Part shown: positions 11,160 to 23,952 of the stretch, one piece after another
How positions within the stretch are numbered: the first letter of the stretch is position 1
How the letters are laid out: each line of letters starts with the position of its first letter
NCBI GenBank assembly: GCA_963969395.1
Contig: OZ017798.1
Span: 4,952,173-5,016,172, forward strand
Source: Pseudoscleropodium purum
Lineage: Eukaryota; Streptophyta; Bryopsida; Hypnales; Brachytheciaceae
Direction: 5' to 3'
Length of the DNA: 64,000 nt
The notes under the pieces: model-generated
What the model was told of the DNA's origin: nothing
The model's database searches: none
What the model saw: the letters and a program-made list of their open reading frames with translations, nothing else
Program-made: the position numbers and the translations under genes

Positions 11160-12910
11160 AATCAAATTTTTGGTTCACGAGGGTAGCATCATGGCATGTC
11201 CCACTGTATTATTGGGAATGCGTAGGCAACACAGTTCGGACCTCTTCGAAGGATAAAGATTTCCAGAGTCTTGACAAGATTGGTCTTGAATTCGCAAATC
11301 CAAAGAATCTTTGATGTCTTTCGATCCAAAGTCCTTTAGAAGCTCAGATTTGTCCAGCAACTCTAGCGGAACAGCAGTTTGCAAACTTCAACTAGAAAGA
11401 GTTAAAAACCAAGGACCGGTTATAAGGGTAGTGTGACGACTTCACTGCGGCCGAGTGAAGAAAAGTCACTGTCCATGCACATACAGTAGAAGTGCGACAG
11501 CTCCACCCTAAACCGTCCTCACAACTGCTATCCATCTACGACAGAAACAACGACATAAATTGTCGTTGAGAGTTCGGAAATCAACCGATCGATTCTAATC
11601 AACCAACATTGTCTCATGAACAACTTTGCTTCACTCTATGAACGAACAAAGGGAACAAAAAACATGTCTCGGGCTATTCTCGGTTTTGATCATTTCTAGA
11701 TATGGCAAAGCTCGCAATGTATACAATTCGAGAACAAGCCAATACGCAAGCAAGTACGTACGTAGTGTAAGCATCCCTTGGCAGATCGAACTCAAAGTTC
11801 ACAACACAAACATTAACGTCTGTGAAACAAGGTGCGGAGAGAGTGCGGGAGAAAGTGTGGAAGAAAAAGAGGAGACGTCCTATAACCCTTGCCGATGTCA
11901 CTCGCAACGCAAAGTGCGTGATATCTTGTAGGCATGCCAATGACCATGCAGCACCCCTTTACAAGAAAATGCACCGTAAAGGGGTGCTGCATGGTCATTG
12001 GCATGCCTACCACATATCTTACATGCAAAATAATCTCTAATAAACTTGATAAAACATTCTACTCCAAACTTCACAATCACCTCCCGAATTCACCAATTGA
12101 CTGACTAATTAAATAACCAAATGACTGACTGCCAACGGACACCGGCACAATTCAACCTAAGCTCTCACTGGCACCTGCCGTCAAACCTAGCAGCGATTCA
12201 GAGACTCCCTCGACCCTGGAGCTGAAGGCTGCCATGACTTGCGATTCCTGCCAGACACTCATCAAAACCGACAATCACCGCAACAATAATCGGAACACAA
12301 AAGGATTGGTCACTTGCAAATTCGCTTGTGAGCTAGGGCAATTGACACTCTCTTCTACAAATTATGCGAAAATTCATCAGAGACAGGCTCTCTTCAGGAT
12401 CTGAAATCTGAACCGGTACCGTGATTTTCATTCCACCGGTCTGTGTACTACTCGCGAGTGTCTCTTGCAACAAGAGATCCTCGCAAGTGTTGCAGAACGC
12501 ATCGTAGAAACTTATTAGAGCCGTTCCTGAGATGTTGAGAATTGGAGAATGGATGAACGGAATCATCCGAATTGGATGGACGACTGACGCCAACTGAACT
12601 CTGCCAGTGAGTGAAAGTCTGCAGAACTCTGAACAGGTCTCGGTGGGCTAAAATTTCGTGGGCACTCGATTTGCCGAGGTGGGCACCTGAGTATTTTTGG
12701 ACCCATTGCTTGGGATTGAGCTGGGAAAGACAACTGCGCAGCTGGCAAGGGGCAACTTGGCATGGACTTTCCTGACTCCTGCCCGGTGAAAATTAATTGG
12801 TGGTAAGGTAGAAACAACAACAACCGACACTCTTGCCGCACCTTCGAAGTGCGTGGTCGAGGTCAAAATGATGGAATTTATTTTTCGGAAGTATGTTAGC
12901 CTACTCAACA
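11160..12910. other. Block of ordinary base composition without a recognisable protein gene
   Basis: This 1.75-kb block has clearly more G and C than its surroundings, like the gene leaders elsewhere in the window. No open frame in it resembles a protein family, and no credible splice-linked exons were found. It contains the perfect hairpin at 11928-12010, so a non-coding transcript is a reasonable idea. A lost gene or promoter fragment is the alternative. Confidence 0.4.
11928..12010. repeat. Perfect 35-bp hairpin, candidate small-RNA precursor
   Basis: The arm at 11928-11962 (starting GTAGGCATGCCAATGACC) is the exact reverse complement of 11976-12010, around a 13-base loop. Outside the stem, pairing continues weakly (GATAT on both sides). 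The length and small loop suit a young MIRNA or hairpin-siRNA locus, or a foldback element. No arm matches a conserved plant miRNA that I recall. Strand of transcription is unknown. Confidence 0.6.
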
Positions 12911-13528
12911 GAAAACCAGCTCAAGTCCACAGCTTTTATTTTTGGCAAAATTTCTCCAGACTGTCAGAAATCTAACCTCTCGAGCTTCATCCCTCCAAAA
13001 ACTGGCCTTTGGAGTGACGGTAGTAGGGGGGACATTGGTCCCCAAAAAAGTCTTGTTCAAGTCGTTTAGTCATTTTTTAATACTCACACATTATTCTACG
13101 AATTTTCAAAAGGTGCATGAGAGTGTCTAGTTCCTCATCCCAATTGGCTTCACTAGAAGAAAAAAAAAAGATTCACTTGTACTCTTTGTAGATATAAACA
13201 TGAAAGGTTACTGAGTAATGTACAGATATTCCAATTATATGCTTTGAAATGCATATAAGATATTGCAAATTGCATTGTTAGATGTGAACCAAATTTAATA
13301 TTCCATAACAATATCAAGTGTGCTTTTACTTTCTATGATTGAAATCTATAATGACACTCCCATGATTTTATAAAGAGAAGTGTTTATAAAAAGTTACTAC
13401 AAAAAGTATTTTCCAAAACAATTGTTTAGAATCTTAAAGATAAAAGAGTTAAAATGAGTCATTTGCTCAAGCTCTCTTATTTGAATGTAGAACATTAAAT
13501 GCTTAGGCCCTTTATTTGCATCAATTTG

Positions 13529-13800
13529 TTACCCCTTAAATGTCTAAATTGCGTTTTTTGGCAACATAGCAATTTAGGATAGCTTACTACAAAAGGAATT
13601 TTTATTTTTTTTTATTTTTTATTTTTTTTATTTTTTATTTTCACACCAAATGTGCCTAAGAAGTAGCTTTAAGGTGCACCAATTTTTTTTACTTTTGACA
13701 ACATGATTAAAAAGTTATTGCATGATATATAATTCTTAATGGTTGGCAAGCAACTTGGGCAAATAAAAAATATCACTACTTAAGAAATGAAAACTTGAAT
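13529..13800 (+). mobile_element. TTAA-family TIR element, left part only
   Basis: The left end reads TTACCCCTTAAATGTC and is followed by TTTTTTGGCAACATAGC and AGTAGCTTTAAGG, phrases shared with the copy starting at 54229. The match fades at about 13800 and no right end was found, so the copy appears truncated. Confidence 0.45.
13598..13641. repeat. T-rich low-complexity run
   Basis: Repeated TTTTATTTTTT units, lying inside the truncated TTAA-family copy. Confidence 0.9.
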
Positions 13801-13894
13801 TTGGTTTCCTAGGTTTCCATCCTATAGTCATTGGCAAAGTCATCTATTAGACACTTACATGCATTAGGAAAACTTTCAACTCTCGAAACAGCTG

Positions 13895-14075
13895 CGAGTT
13901 TTGCCCCCCTTTAGTGCAATTAGAGAGGAATTCCAAAGGTTTTTATTTTTTAATGAACACTGATGATGTGGCACTACTTGTGCCACATCAGCACCACATG
14001 AAGCTTTTATTTATTTTTATTTTAAAAAAATATTTTTTCTAATCTTTGTAATTGCACTGCGGGATGCCGAAAAAA
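13895..14075. mobile_element. MITE-like element, copy A (about 180 bp)
   Basis: The ends are imperfect inverted repeats sharing GTGCAATTA (13914-13922, and its complement at 14049-14057) preceded by a C-run. An internal 11-bp palindrome (TGATGTGGCAC / GTGCCACATCA) lies at 13964-13990. A second copy with the same ends and a similar internal palindrome is at 35412-35595. The exact borders and target duplication are not clear. Confidence 0.65.
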
Positions 14076-14397
14076 CAATTCTTAATGGCCCTTTGTAGGG
14101 TTTAGAATTTTTATAATGAATAGTGTCCTCAGCATCCCATAACATTATCAACCAACATTGGAAGGTCTTTTTTGCTCCCCCAAGGTTGCAACTTCACAAT
14201 CAAACTCACTCTCCTAATGTTTGACAATAAATAAATCATTCTCCACTATAGAAGGGTTTTTTTTGAGGTAATTCCACTAGAAGGAAATCTAGAATAACAA
14301 TCATCCTTGTAGCTCATTTGTTAACTTGAATTGAGTTTGCACCGTATTTATAGACCAACTAACATAGAATAATCTTTATAACTCCAACGAGGTTAGC

Positions 14398-14605
14398 ATG
14401 TGAGCATATGAATCTTGAGCTTTGCTATATGAAGTAAATACTCTACAATTATTGAAGGTGTTTATAATATAAATACCTAAAATATAGGTATTTATGACAT
14501 AGATACCCTATAATCATAGAAGGTTTCTATAATAAACACCTATAACATAGGTGTAAAGATTTTTAGGCTCATGTGCTTATAATCTTAAACTCACATAATA
14601 GCACC
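14398..14605 (-). repeat. Dispersed repeat with palindromic TATA-rich units (copy 2, inverted)
   Basis: Inverted counterpart of 7185-7385. It carries units such as GGTGTTTATAATATAAATACC broken by short changes, and the flank AGGCTCATGTGCTTATAAT. The two copies are clearly homologous though diverged. Confidence 0.75.
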
Positions 14606-15399
14606 CTAATTGTAATTCCAACAATTGTGGGAAAAAGCAAAAGTGGTAGATGATTTATAATTTCATACCTACTTGAAATAGAAATTTGCTAGCAGACTCT
14701 CAAGTTTGCACAATCAAATTACGAACTAGCCATCCATTGTCTTTTTTCAATTAAACAAAATTTCCTCTTAGGCATCTAAGGAAGGATTATCCCTCTTGCT
14801 AGTGGAAAGGTTTAGATTGGTTAACAATGTGATGATTTTTAGGGCTAAAAGGTATAATATTCTACTCTGAAAGCACCAATGTTCTAAAAACAATCATGAC
14901 ACAAATGTAGATTTTGTTTTTTCTAATATACCAACAATGTACATTTGAGGAGCTTGGTCACTTTTAGTGACCACTGTGTTTCAACTTCAAAAATTTGTAA
15001 CTAATTCTATGGAGGTCTAAAAAAATGTAATGACTTGGATTAGATGACATTCCATATTTCTTCTACAAAAATTTATTGAAAATTGTTTCAAGGATTTTAG
15101 CTTCCTTGAAAAGGTAATCAACTCTTAAATGGTTACTTTAAGAGTAGACTACCTTAATCCATGTGCATCAGAGTGGACTTTTTTTTGAACACTGAAAAAT
15201 TGGGAGCTACGAAACACCACATTCATCAAATATTATAATCTTGAAATCTGCACAATAGATTCTCTTATAAATTTACAGCTTCACACTCATCAGTAAGTTG
15301 GCTTCAAATCTCAAGCGTGAAAACTTCAATAACAGAATAGTTCTCAAATTATTCTGAATTTTTTAGATCCAACCAAAAGAAAAGCTCCTCACTTCCGCT
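14606..15399. other. Intergenic AT-rich sequence before the PUB leader
   Basis: Nothing recognisable as a gene. Composition changes sharply to GC-rich at about 15400, marking the start of the PUB gene region. Confidence 0.5.
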
Positions 15400-17389
15400 G
15401 TGATGCACAGGGGTTAAGTTAACTCGTCCCAAAACAACAGAAGCAGAGCGTTGGCACAAAGCAGCAGGCCAGACGAACGGGCAGCCAGCCAGGCCCCGAC
15501 CCTTCTCCTGCAGTCCTGCCTGTCTTTCTTGTGATCTGGTTTCCACTACTCTCCCTCTCTGCCGCGCTCCTGTTCCTCCGTCTTCTCCGTCGAACCTTGC
15601 TTGCCGGATGGCCCACTGTCCTCCGAAGAGTGCGTCGAAGCGGACCTCCTTCTTCGCCTTTCGACTCCATCTCTGCACAGTCTGCATCTCTTAAGTTAAT
15701 ATTTGGCTTTCCAGGTACTACCCGACTCTCCCTGGTTTAGATTTTGGAACTCGTGCTTCCTTCGTGTCCAGTCGGAATGCAATGCTTGCTCCCCAGAGCT
15801 AGTTTTGGCGAGGGCCCTTGTATTGCGCCAGTGCGGTGCAGGATCTCGGAGCGTTCCTTGAAGCGTTCGATTTTCTGCTGGAAATATAATGGCAAGTTAC
15901 CTTTTTTATCTTGCAAATTTGGCATAGATTCTTTGGTGAGCTTTCTACTGCGCGAAATGCGAGAAGGAAGAGGGAGGCAGTAGTGATGCAATCTTGGGAG
16001 TGAGAGTGATCGAGTGAGACATAGGCTATGATGTTGCTGGGAACTACTGCTATTGAACGGATCTTTCCACTCAAAGTGGGCTTAACTCAATGGTGGTAAG
16101 GTTTGTTTTCAACTTTCATATTGTCGGTAGCGGCTCAGTGATATTTCTCAGGTAGAGAGCAGACGGTATTGGTTTGGAAGTTCTGTATTCTGGCTTTGTA
16201 ACTGTTGTTGTTCCTGATTTTATCCGAAGCAGTCTGAGAAAACTGTTTCGCATCTAGGTGACCTAATGGGTTCTGTGAGTCGCTTCAGTTTCTTGCAAGT
16301 TACTTCTCAAAAATCTGGTCGTCGCGTAACCACGATTCCTTACTAAATAAATATGGGGGGTGCGAGGCCAGGGTTTAATATTCAATGAACAGACTTAGTT
16401 TTATGCCAGGAGTGTGCCTCAAATCTTCCTGATGGCCACCTTTATACACATCGCGATTTCAGATTTTATCAGCTTGTGCTTTGATCTTTGTAGATAGTAA
16501 TATTGCTGGAATGCCAATATTGTCAACCTTTCTGGTTGATGTTACTGTAATCTTTGTTTCCATGTTCGGTAGGTTGACTTTCTTTGAATTATTGCCGTCT
16601 GCCATAGAAAATGGCACATTCATAAAAATCTCTATCCTATCGACGCTTGTGCGCCACGAGCGCATGCTGAAAATGTGCACGGTTCGCCCTGAAGACTAAT
16701 GGTATGTGTGCTGATTATTCAGGACTCCAGATTGTGGTATGGATTGTTTGTGCCCCTTTTGGACTGGTGAAATCTGTGTTCCGCTTGGATCCTTGAGTTT
16801 CAGGGCTGCTCATCTTGGCACTTACTGGTGTTTGAAATTAGCAAGTTGAGTTTGGAGCGGTTTAGAAGCAGTATGTGCTCAAAGTGAAGACATTTCCAGC
16901 AGAAGAGGTACACTCATTTTTCCAACATTTTGGTGCTCTATTGTTCAAGGATGAGTTATGTCTCAATTGTTAAGTTGCATGTTTCTCATATGCAGATTGT
17001 AATAAGCCAAAGTTTTGTTGTGAATATTGCACCAGGGGAGTTGATTCAGCGGAGGTTTATTTGACTTATCTTTGCGGTCCAGCTCGCCAATTTGAGCTTC
17101 CGACCGAATATTCTTCATGTTCAGTTTGTTTTAGTGCAGTAGAAACAGGTGGGGATGCTGACAGATGGGTGGAATTTTAGAAGTATTGCTTGTTGCCCGA
17201 GTGATTTTCAAGGTCATCCAGTGGTTTTGAATGCCGTGTGTTCTCTTGCAGATTCCAGAAAAAGCGAGTACTTGACTCATTTCCGTTCAAAATTAGCACG
17301 CTGGGGACTCGATTTCTGTGGAAACTCGGGCTCAATAGAATAAGTTGGTGTGGTTCAGTTTTCACAGTGTTGTTGTAAGAGGGAGTGGC
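15400..17389 (+). promoter_or_regulatory. Promoter and long 5' leader region of the U-box gene
   Basis: From about 15420 the sequence becomes C/G-rich, then keeps ordinary composition up to the coding start. Open frames here are short, overlap on both strands and resemble no family. One or more leader introns are possible. The transcription start cannot be fixed from sequence. Confidence 0.4.
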
Positions 17390-19938
17390 ATGGCTGGAAC
17401 TATTTCCCACACTTTGCATCGGTTACATATTGGGAGAAGGAAGACAGGGGATGCGGTAAAGGAGGAGAATGTTCAAGGTCCCTCTGGCCACGGATTTGCT
17501 GGTGCGGGAACTGATTCCCCAGCATCCAGCGGCTCGGGCATTACACCAAGTGGCTCGCCAGGGCCTGTCGCGTTGCCCGCGAATTCGACAGATGCTCGCG
17601 AAGTAGATGAGAAGCCAGAAACTGAAAAAAAGAGCTCGTGGTCTTTTCACTTTCATAGGTCCAAGAAATCGGCAAAGCAACTCCCGAACGAATTTATATG
17701 CCCAATTTCCAAATCTTTAATGGCTGATCCCGTGATTATAGCGTCTGGAGAAAGTTACGAACGTTTGTGCATACAGATTTGGCTCCAGCAAGGCAATCGC
17801 CACTGCTTTAAGACGGGACAAACCTTGGATCATCAAAACCTCACACCCAATATTGCATTGAGGACTGCTATCCAGACCTGGTGTGCGAAGCACAAGGTAT
17901 TGAATCCTGAGGTTCCAACTCTTCAACTCGCAACTCAATCGGTGGAGGATGTTGTCCGGACAACATTTGTAAGTGACGGTAGTGATCCACCAACTCCTGC
18001 ACGCTCTGTTGACGGCAGACCTGGATTTAGTAGCGATCCAGGAAGACCTGGATTTGGAAATGACGATGTACTAGATGGGGATACTCGGAGTGCTGGCAAC
18101 AGTGAGACCTATGGATTGAGTTATGATGCCAGGAGTACTGGCAACAGTGGGTCCTATGGACTGAGTTATGATGGCCGGAGTCCTGGTAATAGTGGGGGAT
18201 TTGACCAAAGAGAAGACCATTATTCGAGTCAGGGGAGTCAAGGTGATGATGTGCGGCCAATTGAGCGTTCTGGCCAGCCCACATGGTCATTACCAAGAGG
18301 ACCTGCACAAGATGGACCTCTTTGGAACCGGAGGCCACAAACTTCTCACTCTCGTATGAAATCTTCGGAGTCAAGAGAATCCTCTCGTGACTTTGATAGG
18401 GGTCCGTCGTCGGCTGAATACACTGGAAGTTCGGGCAATGGGAGATCATGGCATGGTTCCAGTGATCATGGTCTCGATAGCAGTGAGTGGCCTTCTTCCA
18501 CAAGTGTTCACGCTCCTAGGTATGTCTATTCAGCATCGGCGAGCACGCTCAGAGAAGATGTGGAATCTTTTCACGGACGTGGCCGAACCCCCCTGCCCTT
18601 ACAGACGACTCCCTCATCGTATGGGAGGGACAGAAGCGAAGCCCCGGGACAAATTCAGGAAGGCGATGGTATTGAGGGCGAACTGATTTATAAGTTACAG
18701 CATCCTCAGCCGTTGGAACAGGAGGAAGCTGCAGCCGAAATTAGACGGCTCACGCGAAATACGGAACCTGGTTTAGATTATAGACTTGCGCTTTGTACAC
18801 CCGGCCTTTTAGCTGCATTGTTACCCCTGCTACAGTCGCAATATGTGAATGTGCAAGTCAATGCCGTTGCTGCAGTTATGAACTTGTCCCTCGCAACTGA
18901 AAACAAGATCAAAATTGCACGAGCTGGAGTGGTGCCTAGCCTCGTTGAGCTTCTCAAGGGACGTTCAGATGCTGCACAAGAACACTCTGCAGGCGCACTG
19001 TTTAGTCTTGCCTTAAACGATGAGAACAAGATGGCCATTGGTGTGCTAGGTGCCATTCCTCCTTTGATTCATGTCTTGCAGAGTGGACCTCCTGGAGCTC
19101 AGAGGGATGCCGCAATGGCATTGTATCACTTGTCTTTTGCCCATATCAACAGGAGCAAGCTCATCAAGGCGGGTGCAGTTCCAATATTGTTGCAGCTCGT
19201 GCAAGAAGAATCATCGGATATAGTGAGCAGGGCCCTTTTGATACTTTCCAACTTGGCCGCGACTCAGGAGGGTCGTTCCGCAATCAGCGAGGGGCATGGG
19301 GTTTCTGTTTTTGTTCGCCTTCTGAGCGCAGGGATAGAGGGTTCGGTTGGTCCAGGTGCAGGTATGCCTAAAATTCTGTCCTCGTTTAAGGATTCAAGAG
19401 TACGAAAAAGAGAAGAGAAGTTGTTTTATAGGCTTCCTCAAGTGAACATTTCTGGTGCTTGCCAGTCGTATTCCAGCGTATCTAGTTCTATCAATTATCA
19501 GAATGAACTTAATATGCTATTTAGTTGCTGGCCCAGACATCATGAAAGTTGCACTTTATGTTATCAATTTATTTTCTAATCAGTGTATTTTCAGCAGATG
19601 GTGATTCAGACTCTTCGAGTAGAGGGGGATCAGTCGACTGGGCTTCTGTACGAGAGTATGCTGCGGCTGCCCTTCTTCAACTCGCCAACCAAAATCTTCG
19701 CTTCAAGGGACAGGCATTGCAGGCCGGCGCTGTGGAACCTCTAGTGGCTCTCCAAGAGCACGGAACGCAACGTGCTAGGGATAAAGCCACTGCATTGCTC
19801 AACATAGTACGGAATACCAAGCAAAATGGTCAAGGTGAGGCTCTCTATACGCGCGCTTCGTACCAGCGTAGAGGTCGCGACGGTCACAGCGGTGTCGACT
19901 ATTCAGCGACCCAAAGGCCCGATTCTGCTCAATTCTGA
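17390..19938 (+). CDS. U-box/armadillo-repeat E3 ubiquitin ligase, PUB38-41-like
   Basis: Two coding exons: 17390-19361 and 19595-19938 (or 19598-19938), giving about 771 residues. The U-box is at residues 98-170 (PNEFICPISKSLMADPVI, then ESYERLCIQIWL), in the N-terminal arrangement of Arabidopsis PUB38-41. Residues 170-450 are Ser/Gly-rich and probably disordered, with a threefold repeat of about 15-16 residues (RSxGNSxxYGLSYD) at about 230-270. Armadillo repeats start at about 462 and continue through the second exon, which supplies the last one (EYAAAALLQLANQNLRFK). U-box proteins take ubiquitin from an E2 and pass it to targets bound by the ARM repeats. The ATG at 17390 begins MAGTISHTLHRLHIGRR. 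Reading through the intron would give a protein stopping at 19579 without the last ARM repeat. The intron 3' end is CAGCAG, allowing two acceptors. Confidence 0.92.
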
Positions 19939-22900
19939 CATGGTAGTTCAAAGAGAATCATGATTTTTAATTTGCCATCGAAGGTTAGCGTATCTGCTTT
20001 CATGCAGTGTCCCAGTGTGGTTTGCTGAAGTATTGCATATGCTGCATTGCTCGTCTTATTGGCAGTGTTTCCTTTCTCGTGTTTATAGAAAGGTGGAAGT
20101 CGACTGTTCGAATCTCCGATGTATGTCATATCTGCCGCTACACAACCATGGCTTTAACTTCCTGGCTCAACTGGTAACCCTGGAAGGACCGGGTCCATGA
20201 CCACTGATTTCAAGCCTCACTTTACATCACTCAGGTTGCTGCCATTTTGCAATTAAAAATCTTATATTTATTTTGCAGAGATGAAGTTCTATGCCCACTA
20301 CAAGTCACAAATTCTTTTGGAAAAAGATGAGAATTCATATCAAATATAAAATGTACTCAAAAAACTTGAAATTTTCACCATAGATATATATTATAGTGTA
20401 TAATATCATGGTATATGGTGTAAACCAAAGTTATTGTGTCTAATAATGAAATATCAACAAATCATAGTTGTAGGCCTAGGATTCATGTTGCTACAAAACA
20501 TTGAAATTTATGAATTTTTCAAGATTCCAATTGGAGTAGAAATTGCACTTGATTAGCTTAAATTTAAGTTCAAACTTGAACCTTCAAATTAAAAAAAATC
20601 TCAAGTTGAGGTTTAAATTCTAATTCAAGATATATCCTTTTTATGACTAAAATTCATATCAAGAATAAATAGTAAGGAGTAAAAAATGTGCAAAATATGT
20701 TTTATATGTGATTTTTGGATTAACCTTGTAATGTTGTTGTAGATATTGAATGTTTGATGAATGACAAAGAATCTTTGTATGTAGGATAGAAGTGCTATTG
20801 TTCATCCTTGGAATTTTGTGCAAAAAGGGGAGACCTTCTATAGTTGCTTGTCTTTGAATGAGTACTCTTGGTTTTCTTAAAGTAGACAATGTATACTATG
20901 TCAAAAAAGATAATTTCCATAGAGACCAACCCATCTTTACATAATTAAATTCTTAATAGAATTAAAGAATCTTTAATTGTATTCAATAGTGAATTGGTTG
21001 AAGATTTTGAAGACTTGTACCAAGAGCTTTATACTCAGGTAGTTAAAATGACCAAATCTCACAATCTATACGCAACAAAGCCTTGAAGAAAATCTATGAT
21101 CATGATAAGTTTTTGATAGCTATATTAAATCATGAAATTAGATTGCCTTAATAATAAGGTTGCCTAAGGCCTTGGTTTCATATAAAGATATCCACAAGAA
21201 GTGGACAAAATTCTCTACAATTTGATTAGTCAAAAGTTAGGTTTTGTCAAGTGGGGCTTCCACACCAACAAACAGCTACTTGAAGTAGTGCATTGTCATC
21301 ATCCACTCCCACCAAAACTTAAGATGAAGCCATAGTTGTAGTCGACAAGTTAGAATGAAGTTGGGTGGTGATCTCAAATTTTGTCCATAGACAAAATGGG
21401 TTGTTCAAGAAGAAAAGAGTTGTAAAAAAACTTCTATGGAACAATGATGCAACTACAAAGGAACTTTTACAAATATAATTCCATTAGACATCTAATTTTT
21501 AGTATGAAGTCATATAGTAGACAAACAAAACCAATAATGACATGGCAATTTCCCTCTACAATAAGCTGGACAATCAAGTGGACAAAGATTTTCATTCACA
21601 AGCAATGGACGTCTATATATGAGATGGACCTTATCACAAAAAAGCTACTTTATAAACCATCAAAGTCAACAAATACTTTTATAAATATTTCCATTTGCAT
21701 ACATAGAAATTCATGAGTCCTAATTATAACAATATGCAATTCAAAAGTAGTGCATTCTTATACCATAACAATAAATATTTAAATTGTATCAAATGTTGAG
21801 AAATTAGTGTTGGATAATCTAATTTCAATATTTAGTGTAGTTTCCATAGTTAAAGGTTAGATAATTGCAAAGCAAGTTCGATTGTCAAAAATAATTGCTA
21901 ATTAGGACTTGCCAAGTTGTAGGTAGCAAGGTTATTACTAATTTGTGATTATTTCTTATAACTTAATTAGTTTACTTTGCAATTATTGGACAATCTCAAT
22001 GGAAGAGAGTTGATCCATTTGACTTCATTGATTGCTCTTGAAAGATTGTAATATTAGCTGACAATAAGATTGATCTCTTCATGTAGATTAGTAGTACAAA
22101 CCCAAATTTTAGATGAAGTTATTAAAAATGAAATATTTGACCTTACAACCCTAGTTTGTAATGAGCATTGTATTCATCACTAGTTCACAAATTGTGAGTG
22201 ACTAAAAGAGCTACAAGTCAATATGGAAGAAGTGAAGAAGATGAGAGTTCTTCGTGTGAAAAGACTAGAGTTGTGTGCCTCTCAACATTTGATGAGAGGG
22301 TTATAGACATAGACGTAGTAGGAATAGTGATGATGTGAGAGAAGTTATGCAAATCTACACTAACTAAATTAATATTGGTCAATAGTAGTAAAGATTTCTC
22401 TCATTGTCAAATTAAAGAAATTTCTACTTCATACCATCATTTTGAAAATCTATACAAGTGAGTAGTAAGCATTATTAGGCTCAATTTGCCTTTCCTTAAC
22501 CAATCCAAACATGCCACAACGGCAAAACTCTCCTTCATTGAAATCATGCAACCAAAGTTGCCAAAACAAAACTCAAATTCAACAAAATTAGCATGAAATC
22601 CAATTGAAAAAAGCCCTATGATCACAACACTACGGTGAATAAAAGAATCATTAGAGGAAATTTGAGGGCTTTAAAGAGTTGGTTCGGGCGTATTTTCGTT
22701 GCTATTCCTTGCAAAGAAGGATATAGCTAGCAATTAGAGAATTTTTTTAAAAATAATAATAAATAATAATAAATTTAGTTCTTGAAATGCAAAAAAGGTT
22801 GAAAAAAATTTGATTTTTTTTGGAAAGTGACATGGCACTCTCACAACCATGTAGGATTGCATTGCTGATTGGATTCACTAATTTTTTAGGGCATGATATC

Positions 22901-23952
22901 TCGTAGTCTCTTATTGCCCTCAAAAATCCTCTAATGAAAAGGCAAATGCATAAGATGGAATTTAGGGGCAATAGGAGGCTATTTCAACCTTGTTCTCCTT
23001 AATGGGAACTGTAGTATGCAACAAAAATAATAAACAATAATAATAATAAAATATTTAAATTTTCTAAAAATATAGAAATGTATAGAAATCTCAAAAAAAT
23101 ATGAAAAAATTAATTAAAAATTACAACTTGACATGGCACTCTTTCAACTACATAAGACTACGACACTACAGAGTTGGCAATGTTTCCAAAGTTTTCAAAG
23201 TCTAGGAACTCACAATCTTTTAGAGACCCCAAATCTCTCCTATTGGTTATAAAAGATATAAGCCTCTATTACTATCGTTTCTTCACCACTATCGGCATGT
23301 CAGTGGAGTTAAGTCATAAAACTTTCAAATTCTTTTTGAGAAAGTTTGAAAATATTTTGATTTTGTAGTGAAGAAAATTCTTATCTAATTCAAAATTAGT
23401 TCAAAAAATTTGAATTTTTGTCATAGATGTATGTAATACCGAGGATTATCATGGATTAAAATATTTTGCCATATCTTTCTATAATTAGAAGATCAGTAGA
23501 CCATAGTCTTAGGTCCAAAGTTCAAATTGCAATAGAGTATTAAATTTTAGAAATGACAAAACAGTCAAGTTGGAGTAGAAACTACACTTCAGTACCTTCA
23601 TTTTATTAGTTAGATTCAAATTCAAAAAAGATCATTTTCATAGTTCAAATTCACATTAAGAGCAAGAAGTTTGAAGTTTCCAAAATACACTACATAGTAA
23701 TCCGTGAATTTAGCATCTTTTAATGTAGAATTGTCAATAATACCAAAAGAAAGAGTTTCTAACACCACCTTGAAAAAGCAATCAATGAAATTTAAAAAAA
23801 TTGGAGACTAATTTCAATTTTTCCATCTCCTAAAGTTGTTAAATGTCATATGATGGGATAATTGTTCTCATGTATGAGATTACATTCAAAAAATATTTGA
23901 TTTATTGTTTCCTAGAGTAGAAGGATATGTTACCTTCATCAATGGCTAAATA
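19939..23952. other. 3' flank of the PUB gene, then AT-rich desert
   Basis: 19939-20230 is probably 3' UTR. The rest is A/T-rich with no gene. It includes one half of a direct-repeat pair (20735-20935). Short open frames show no family resemblance. Confidence 0.5.
20735..20935 (+). repeat. Dispersed direct repeat, copy 1 (partner at 62690-62885)
   Basis: Shared phrases in order with the partner include TATGTAGGA, GAAGTGC followed by TTCATCCT, and AATTTTGTG. Then come a GACCTTCTA/GGTCTTCTA phrase and TAGAGA(G)ACC. The copies are diverged and non-coding. Confidence 0.6.

Noticed and set aside
11626..12080. Open frames covering the 35-bp hairpin
   Set aside because: The palindrome gives mirror-image peptides on both strands, so the frames reflect the hairpin and not a protein.
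12333..12908. Minus-strand open frames of 86-92 codons
   Set aside because: They overlap in different frames and resemble nothing; kept within the non-coding block.
15349..16074. Several open frames near the PUB promoter
   Set aside because: Short, on both strands, without motifs; GC-rich leader sequence explains them.
19362..19579. Read-through extension of the U-box coding exon
   Set aside because: A good donor at 19362 and a matching-phase exon with the last ARM repeat show it is intron.
20095..20125. GTTCGAATC, like a tRNA T-loop
   Set aside because: No acceptor stem, D-arm or anticodon arm could be fitted around it.
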